From assembly GCA_028554795.2 (NCBI GenBank), contig CM068838.1, positions 88,416,944 to 88,480,943 of the forward strand: a stretch of DNA of 64,000 bases, written 5' to 3'. Under the pieces are notes generated by a model. That model saw only the letters and a program-made list of their open reading frames with translations, was not told the DNA's origin and ran no database searches. The position numbers were made by a program, and so were the translations under genes. This DNA comes from Sinohyriopsis cumingii (Eukaryota; Mollusca; Bivalvia; Unionida; Unionidae). Shown piece by piece: positions 58,390-64,000 of the stretch. The first letter of the stretch is position 1, and every line of letters begins with the position of its first letter.

Positions 58390-61229
58390 CCTTTATGCAA
58401 TAGCATGAAAGCAGGTTTTGTTTAAGAGGTGAATCAAGTACACTCTATACATTGATTAAAAAATGTGCTTTATTGAAACACATCAGTGTCCATCGAAGAT
58501 TCCAGTCTTTGGTCAAGACAAGTCAAAGTTCACAAGAAGGTCAGAGGTATTTATGTCCTATATCCTCCCTTCCTCAATATCTAAATATGTCTGAGATTGT
58601 GGGATGGTAGCCCTTGCTAATGATGGAAACTAATCAACTCTCCACTCCCCATCCACACATGGAATTCTGTTCTGAGAACTGTTTCTTTCTGAGGTTATGC
58701 TTGATATCTAAATCCATTACACCAGTATATATCAGTTTTTACTCATAAAATCTGTCCCTGAACTGAAAAAAAATTGAGACATTTTCTATTCATGTACTGA
58801 AAAACTGTAAAATGTGTTTTAAGTCTTGAATGTTAACTGTCTCAACATCAAAGTATGTCAGAAGCTGCCCTTGTCCCACATCTCTGCCAACTTAGATCAA
58901 TGATTGACAGCAACAGCACAGCACTAGAAGAAGATAGGGATTATCTCTTTGAATGATCCAGCTGGTGGTGTAATGGTTAATACACAAGGTATATATCTAC
59001 CTCCCTAGTCAATTAAAATAGACAACTTACACTTAGAGTTGGAGTTCACAAGGCTATCAAATTACTGAAACATAATATTAGAATGCTGCTGCAGCTTAAC
59101 AAATGAGGGAACTTTGAGGTCAGTTTTATCATGTTTTTGCTGTCAAAAGCAAAGCCGTAGGTCATCAAAGTGATAAGTGCTGGTTCCAGTGCTGTTGTAT
59201 TTAACTAATTGCTGGTGCACAAGACAATAACAATTAAAGCACCCATCTTTCTGCTTCATAGATGTTAATCAAAGCTTTATTTCTTCTTGTTGAAAACAAA
59301 TTAATAACCACATGTTTCTTTGCTGAGGGACCAACTTGGTTTGAATTTGACACTTTATAATTACGTATCCTTAAGTCGTGCGATCTTAAAAGCCATGGTA
59401 AAGCTGAAAGCTTTCACTCAAAACAAGCCACTAAAATTAAATATTCTATGCAGTGCACGTAAACAACTTAACTGTTTATTTTAAAAGTGGACTCTCAACC
59501 AAAGCTGTTAATTGTATGTGGATTAAGCTGGTGACCAACAGTGACGATAGTGCAACAGGATTCTGCTACTGTTGTGTTGATTTGTGATACTGTCCAATGC
59601 AGCTCCGATAAAGGCCAGATGCTCATTCATTTTCTTTCTCCAAAATATTGCTTAGAACATAATTTTCCTTATTTTATACAAATGATAAACCATGCAATGT
59701 TGAGACTGACTGCTTTGCATTTGTACCAGTAAAATGTGCCTTTGTACAGATTTTGTTATGTCCTTGTGCAAGCAGCTGCACAACCATAGCAGAAAACTCT
59801 GTTGCCAGGTGTGCAAATTAATTATCTCATGGTTCAAATGAAAGACCTGAATTCAAAATTGTTTGAGCTTACCGGAAAAAGACAAGATTTACCTGGGAAT
59901 CTCAGCAGCTGAATTCAAGAGATCAAAGAGCAATGATTTTTACCATCTGAAGGAGCAATTATTCGCTTCTTTCAAGACTTTGTGAAGCAGGATTGGTGAA
60001 AATGTATGCAATGAACCCTTTCCAGTTCAGGGAAAGGACATCTAGGCTTTGGATCTGGGACTGGACAGAAGGTGGTGGTCCATCCCAATGGGTGCAGATT
60101 CAACCAAATACTAAGGGGAGAAAAAGACATTCAGTACAAATCATCTATTTTCAACAAGGCATTAGATTTGCTGGAACATCAGTCTGCCTTAATGTGGCTG
60201 AGTTGGATAAAAAAATCCAAAACCTTGTGGCATGCAATGACAATGACCATGCCTTCAAATGTAACTGATGACAGTTGATTTGTTGGACAGAATAATAATA
60301 CTCTTTCCAGAAAGTGTCTAAATGTATTCACCATAGCCTTCATTTCCAGGAAATTAATGTGCAGCTAGACCCTGCTCACATTTAGGAAGGAGGGCTGGAG
60401 GTGTGTCCCTCAACCTGTTATCCTAGCATCTGAGCAGAGCTTGATTTATGGCAGTTGCTCCTGTATGGGATGCCAGCCATAAGCCTAATAAGATTCTCCC
60501 ATCTAATGAAATGGGAACTCAAAATTTGATCATCTGCTCCAGTGGCGGGAAAGAAGAATCATCTGCAAAGGTCTCATCAACAAGTGCACCAAAATGAGAC
60601 TACACAAACTGAAGACAATGAGATGATTTAAAAGCACATTCCTCAGAGAGACAGTACTTGTCTCCACCACGCCTAGTCTGAGAATGACAGGGAAAGAAGA
60701 TGAGGTGAGATTGATCCTTGTTTCTGCTATGCCAAGTCTAGGACTACTTCTTTGGTGACCTGATGTGATCTAAAATAGCTTAGTGATAGTTTATCCAAGA
60801 CAGTGAATGTGATGAGAAATTCATCTCTTCTACCAGGTTAAGATTAATGCATGTATCCATGGCTTCAGGTAAGTAAGTGTTAAGCTGCTCTGTTAGCACA
60901 TATGCCATTCAAGATACCAACTCCCACATGTGTCAATGGAGTTCTTGATGAAATGATTGCTGATAATTGCCATGTAAATCAAGTCAATACAACATTTTAA
61001 AGCAGTTGTTCCATTTCCAGTCAATACACACAGAGGAAGGTTCAACAGTCCCAGGTATACAATGTCTCTACTGAAAGCTTGAACTACAGGATGAAAGGTC
61101 GGCATGTGCATCTTGTAGCAGACAAGGTTAAATTTGCTGGAGGTCACCAGTGCAAAAAGTAATGCCTGCCAACATATGGGTCCTCATTAGTGGTCTTTCA
61201 AAGCAAAACAGCATGTCAGCAACTCGACC
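58390..61229. other. Stretch without recognised feature
   Basis: Several open frames (59541-59732, 59993-60268, 60893-61147) have no likeness I can name and no convincing splice context. It may hold very old repeats. Confidence 0.4.
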
Positions 61230-61556
61230 ACTATGGTGGCCTAGTGGTTAGAGCATCCGCCTCAAATGCATAAGGTCACGGGTTCAAACTCTGGCCGATT
61301 CATACTTAAGACTTACAAAAAAATGGAACTGGCAGCTGCCTTGCTAGGCGCTCAGCATTAAGAGGTTAGTGTTAGGACTGGTCAGCCTGGTGTCAGGATA
61401 ATGTGACTGGGTGGGAAATCATGCTACATGTCTTCAGCATTATATCCCAGTGCTAGACATCACTAAAAATGTCCACACTGCAGACATCATAGCAATATGA
61501 CTGAAAAATTGTTAAAGCTACATTAAAAATCCAAATCACACACACACAAATCACAT
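61230..61556 (+). mobile_element. SINE-2, complete tRNA-derived copy
   Basis: The head has box A tggcctagtggttagagca and box B gggttcaaactctgg. The body has cagctgcc, ggtcagcctggtgtcaggat and aaaaattgttaaagctacat, and the tail is (CA)n. It is the only copy in the window with the tRNA-like head and defines the family. Confidence 0.92.
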
Positions 61557-62189
61557 ACTGACTGGGGGGTTGTAAGTTGAAGGATGGCTGGTTTTTCTTG
61601 ATGAGAGATCAATGGATGTGGGAATTCACATAGAGGCCACAGGTGGCTAGGAAAGAGGAGGCAGGCAGGTTGTATGGGATAGTAAACAAGGGCTGGGAGT
61701 CTGTCAGATTGGGGACACAGTTATCTCCAGCCATTCACCATTTGTTATCACCTATGGAAATAGGTTGAGACTGTACCAGAGGTGGTGTTGTAAACAGGCA
61801 GTGCTGATCCAAGGTACCATTGTAAAATCTGACCTGCCTGTGGCTACAGGTAGAAGTGTCCACAGAAGTGGTATTGGTGGCAAGATTGATGGAGTCCATG
61901 TCCTTGATCATGCATTTCATTACTCTTCAATTGGTAATGATGATCACCCCCACATTCTCAGGCCAATGTGAGCACACCTCACTAATGACTGAAACTGCAT
62001 CCCATGCCACTAATATACAGAAATACTAGATCAATCTTGCAAAATTACAAACTCACCAGGGTCAACATCAACAAAAACACAACAAGTGCATGTAATGCTT
62101 CAACAATAGGATGACTACATATCGCTCCGTCCAACTGAGTTTGCATCGGTATAGTCAAATAAAATGTAGATGACTTTGCCTGCCACTGC
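61557..62189. other. Stretch without recognised gene
   Basis: It may already belong to the second Polinton, but no terminal repeat or gene can be recognised. Confidence 0.35.
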
Positions 62190-62345
62190 TTAAATAATCA
62201 AGAACTGTTGGTGCAAGTCCATATGAGTCAAAATACAATAAATGATTAGGTGTCACTACATATGCAACCCAGTGGAGTCACTGCTGCTAACAATGCTGGA
62301 ATCACTGCATGGAATGGAAATATACCACCAGTCTTTTGCAAGTGC
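62190..62345 (-). pseudogene. Polinton 2 protease end and minor capsid fragments
   Basis: WVAYVVTPNHLLYF and, in another frame, YGLAPTV resemble the His-Asp region of the Polinton protease. Just upstream on the minus strand, KTGGIFPFHAVIPALLAAVT resembles the minor capsid protein of the first element. The two pieces are nearly joined, so a deletion lies between them. Confidence 0.6.
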
Positions 62346-62879
62346 ATCACCTCTGATTTGGATAATTTTAATGCCACTGAGGTATGATTTCAATTGGCTG
62401 CATTAGATGAAAAAGATGTGTTTAGGTCAACCATACTGGGACAATTCCAGTTAATTTTTGTTTATATAAAGTTTTCATGCGACCCCACAATTGTTTTTTA
62501 TTGGATTTTTATTCTCACAAGCAGGTTTTCACTATAAGGCTGACCTTAACATCATGGACTTGCATTCGACCGCCTGGGCCCTCTAACAATAGTGTCTTAT
62601 CAGAAAGAATTGTAGCATAACATTTTTAACCAGCAGCCAGAACAGGCCATCTATATATATGCATGGCAATACATATCAATCATGGATTGCTTGATCAAGT
62701 CAAGGTGTTCTAATGAAAAGTAATAAATCAGGTACATGTACCCAAGCTGTGTTTGGGAAATTTACAAACCAGTGTCAATGTTTATATGAGGGTTCGTATA
62801 CAACCATAGATTGTTATAAGCACGTGGTTTGATTATGTCTTGTTCAGCAAAATTGCATCAAAAGGTTCCTGATGACCAT

Positions 62880-63950
62880 TTAACCACAAAGAAACTTCAG
62901 ACACTCCTAGTTTTTCAAATACCACCTTACTATTCTTTATGTGATTATCTCACTCTGTAGTTTGTAACGCCATGAATATTCATTTTTTTGTGTGTGTGGT
63001 AGACCATGTTGGATAATTCTTTGCCATGTAAACTGTCCCACAGTACTGCTTAGTGGGTGTGCATCATTCTGTGGTATGTGCAAGAAATGACAGCACTGAA
63101 GCAGTTCCAGATTGCATAAACAATAACAAACATGATTCTGTAGACAGGGAAGGGGTTAGCAAAGGATATCCAAAATGTTAATGTTGACAACACAATAAAA
63201 CCTGGATTATGTCCTGTATGCCAAATTGCATTGTTGGCATCATGCTTACAAAATAAGGTGACTCTGTATTTAGCTCCAAAATTAAGCTTGTGAACATTTC
63301 TGCAAAACCCAAATGTAGGACCATGGGGACCTGCACACAAAAACCTCAACAAGTCTCACTGAAGTTGTAGCTGATGCAAAAATCCAGAGTTGAAATTTGG
63401 GTTGGTGTTAATGACCACGGCTTCTACATCTGCAACATTAATCTAAGCCACACTGGCATGTTCTTGAGGGTGCCTAAATGTATCTGCATGATTTGATGTA
63501 CCTTTTGATAAACATCATAGTTGGACCAGCAGATCTCGCATAATCATCACTGTATCTAGTGAGTCAGGAAATCATTGTGGCAATGTCAATACAGTCAAGA
63601 ATTGCTTTGACTTCCTTTCCACTGATGAAATATCTTGCACTGTTGAACAATGCCATGATACTATTGTTGACAAATCCAACAAGGGCATCAGCACCATAAT
63701 TGGCATGGTAGTGTTGTACAAGTTTTCCCTCAATTTTCAAGAAGGTCTCACAAGGAAGAAAAAATCTAGACATGTCTTGCACTTGTAATTTTATTTTTTG
63801 TTGATCAGAGACTTCAGCCAGGTATGAATAATACCAAAAATCTCTTTTGCTTTGATTCACCAACACAGCAACACCCATGTCAAATGCAAAATCTGATGTA
63901 TCTTTGAACTGATTATTTTGTCTAATACCTTTGTAAAAAAGCACCACTTC
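62880..63950 (-). pseudogene. Polinton 2 major capsid protein, broken
   Basis: The first frame (63947-63564) is open for 127 codons and includes RFFLPCETFLKIEGKLVQHY and VGFVNNSIMALFNSARYFIS followed by GKEV, the N-terminal jelly-roll part. After shifts, NTNPNFNSGFLHQL and the 63352-63050 frame (GPTFGFCRNVHKLNFGAKYR) follow. VSEVSLWLNGHQEPFDA near 62880 may be its C-terminal part. The order fits Polinton major capsid proteins. The gene is broken by frameshifts and stops. Confidence 0.72.
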
Positions 63951-64000
63951 CCATTATCATATTTACAATCAGTGAATCAGATATACATTGCAGCTTTGGA

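Larger units (their letters stand above)
62190..64000. mobile_element. Second decayed Polinton, cut by the window edge
   Basis: Remnants of protease, minor capsid and major capsid genes in the same order and orientation as in the first Polinton (protease at lower coordinates, capsid at higher). The capsid differs clearly from that of the first copy, so this is another lineage. Terminal repeats are not in view. Confidence 0.72.

Noticed and set aside
59993-60278. Two overlapping plus-strand frames of 68-91 codons
   Set aside because: No family likeness and no splice signals in context. Kept only as an unexplained stretch.
61230-61305. tRNA gene
   Set aside because: Box A and B are present but no complete cloverleaf can be drawn and a SINE body follows. 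The same holds for the heads at 24836-25086, 41793-42029 and 23128.

Overview
The window is AT-rich animal nuclear DNA, most likely from a bivalve mollusc. Coding sequence is scattered in short exons with GT-AG introns of up to 15 kb. Most of the rest is dispersed repeats. Three repeat types point to bivalves: tRNA-derived SINEs ending in an 'aacgccattttt' motif, repeat monomers ending in a 'ctcacctg'-type hairpin, and old Polinton copies. The species cannot be told from the sequence.

One host gene dominates. Ten minus-strand exons between 55425 and 3687 encode part of a Roco-family protein: the COR domain (exons at 55.3, 54.5 and 51.5 kb), a linker (49.2 and 45.8 kb), a complete TIR domain (39.4, 23.8 and 13.1 kb), a linker (11.8 kb) and the first half of a second TIR domain (3.8 kb). 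Reading phases agree across the eight introns from the first to the ninth exon. A mismatch between the last two implies a missed exon. The LRR/Roc part should lie beyond 64000 and the 3' end before position 1. Roco proteins are scaffold or GTPase-type signalling proteins and TIR domains act in innate immunity, so this is probably an intracellular immune or stress sensor. Two of its splice sites lie in tandem triplications: the acceptor of the second TIR1 exon (30-bp unit, in frame) and the donor of the first COR exon.

The introns are full of mobile DNA. At 28851-38169 a decayed Polinton/Maverick with about 200-bp inverted repeats sits in a minisatellite. It has remnants of a packaging ATPase, a phospholipase A2-like protein, an integrase, an adenain-like protease, minor and major capsid proteins and several unknown proteins, but no recognisable DNA polymerase. 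A solo LTR interrupts its integrase and a ZBED/hAT transposon has landed near its capsid gene. A second Polinton is cut by the right edge (about 62190-64000). Other elements are: three copies of a pogo-like TA-target element (two nearly 2 kb, one carrying LINE insertions), a Tigger-type element with a transposase C-terminus, a Tigger transposase pseudogene, two LINEs of one CR1/L2-like family plus one of another, a hAT MITE with a perfect 8-bp target duplication, other MITEs, three SINE families, two solo LTRs and many mini- and microsatellites.

No rRNA, functional tRNA, CRISPR array, operon or prokaryotic gene is visible. Nearly all other open frames are chance or lie in repeats.
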